Notes under the pieces: generated by a model
The model's database searches: none
The model's input: the letters and a program-made list of their open reading frames with translations, nothing else
What the model was told of the DNA's origin: nothing
Made by a program: the position numbers and the translations under genes
Part shown: piece by piece, positions 6,177 to 6,605 of the stretch
How the letters are laid out: each line of letters begins with the position of its first letter
Numbering within the stretch: the stretch's first letter is position 1
NCBI GenBank assembly: GCA_905204385.1
Contig: CAJKZL010000175.1
Span: forward strand, 1-6,605
DNA length: 6,605 nucleotides
Direction of reading: 5' to 3'
Origin: an uncultured Odoribacter sp.
GTDB taxonomy: Bacteria > Bacteroidota > Bacteroidia > Bacteroidales > Marinifilaceae

Positions 6177-6605
6177 TCATCGATCTGTTTTATCCTTTTT
6201 TTCTACCAAAGAGGACAGGAAATCCAAGACCTCATTTCCTCTTAAATTACGTTTAACAATTTTTCCCTGGGGATCTACCACAAACGAATCGGGTAACCCG
6301 CTCAAATTATAAGCATTGGCCATAGGACTTTTTTTCATTCCCTGTAAATCCGAAAAACAAAACCAGGTAATTTTCTCTTTTTCTATATCCTTCAGCCATC
6401 GAGCGCGATCGGTATCCATCATCATGGTGATAAAGACGATATTCTTATCCCGGAGTTTCTCATAGGCCTTCCGGATAAACGGAATCTCTTTTTTTCACCT
6501 ACCACACCTGGAAGCTCTGAACTCTACAAACAGATATTTTCCGCGGTAATCGGCCAATGTATAGGATTGACCTTCCGTATTGCAGTCTTTAATATCATGA
6601 TACGG
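6177..6605 (-). pseudogene. TlpA/ResA-like thioredoxin-fold protein, partial, with in-frame UGA at the second CxxC cysteine
   Basis: The reading frame entering from the right edge encodes 142 positions ending in TGA at 6179-6177. The fold is recognisable: SYTLADYRGKYLFVEF (14-29), then the active-site loop, KEIPFIRKAYEKL (39-51), the strand NIVFITMMMD, and the cis-proline segment SGLPDSFVVDPQGKIV with Pro105. Members of this family are envelope thiol-disulfide oxidoreductases with a FWASWCGPC loop. Here the loop reads FRASRCGR followed by TGA (6497-6495). The first Cys (34) is kept, both Trp are Arg, the Pro is Arg, and the UGA stands exactly where the second Cys belongs. Everything around the loop looks normal and in frame. 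The simplest reading is a pseudogene or locally bad sequence; selenocysteine at the UGA is a weaker alternative. Initiation downstream, at the ATG codons at 6425-6417, would give a fragment of about 80 residues without the active site. The N-terminus lies outside the window. Confidence 0.8.

Overview
This looks like a chromosomal segment of a Bacteroidota bacterium, probably Bacteroidales. The reasons are the promoters, several of which match the Bacteroides-type TTTG / TAnnTTTG elements, the weak Shine-Dalgarno sites, and the protein families present (M13 lipoprotein peptidase, Dabb protein, YhhQ transporter, short UvrA without a UvrB-binding domain, TlpA-like thioredoxin). UGA and UAA both serve as normal terminal stops, so there is no sign of an alternative genetic code.

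Left part (1-2114): a minus-strand M13 (neprilysin/PepO-type) zinc peptidase lipoprotein. It is cut by the left edge and lacks only its last few dozen residues. A strong Bacteroides-type promoter lies about 130 bp upstream of its start. Middle (2278-3726): a small minus-strand membrane-protein ORF of 51 residues is divergent from a plus-strand pair, a Dabb-domain protein followed by a YhhQ-type queuosine-precursor transporter. The 192-bp divergent intergenic region holds a perfect 12-bp palindrome resembling a LacI-family operator. The 75-nt gap between the Dabb and yhhQ genes folds as a convincing class I preQ1 riboswitch that ends 4 nt before the yhhQ start codon. It ties the transporter to queuosine-precursor uptake and suggests translational feedback by preQ1.

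Right part (3727-6605): a heptanucleotide repeat that folds back into a hairpin separates yhhQ from a convergent minus-strand uvrA-like gene. That gene is full length (757 codons including the stop) but carries an in-frame UAA at codon 535, between the Walker A motif and the signature motif of its second ATPase domain. Upstream of it, also on the minus strand and cut by the right edge, is a TlpA-like thioredoxin fragment. It has an in-frame UGA exactly at the second cysteine of the CxxC active site, with several further substitutions confined to the active-site loop. Both are best called pseudogenes or sequence errors; a UGA-encoded selenocysteine in the second is a less likely alternative.

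The most interesting items are the putative preQ1 riboswitch, the UGA at the redox-active cysteine position, the nonsense codon in uvrA, and the operator-like palindrome beside the uncharacterised small membrane ORF. I see no mobile element, CRISPR array, tRNA or rRNA.
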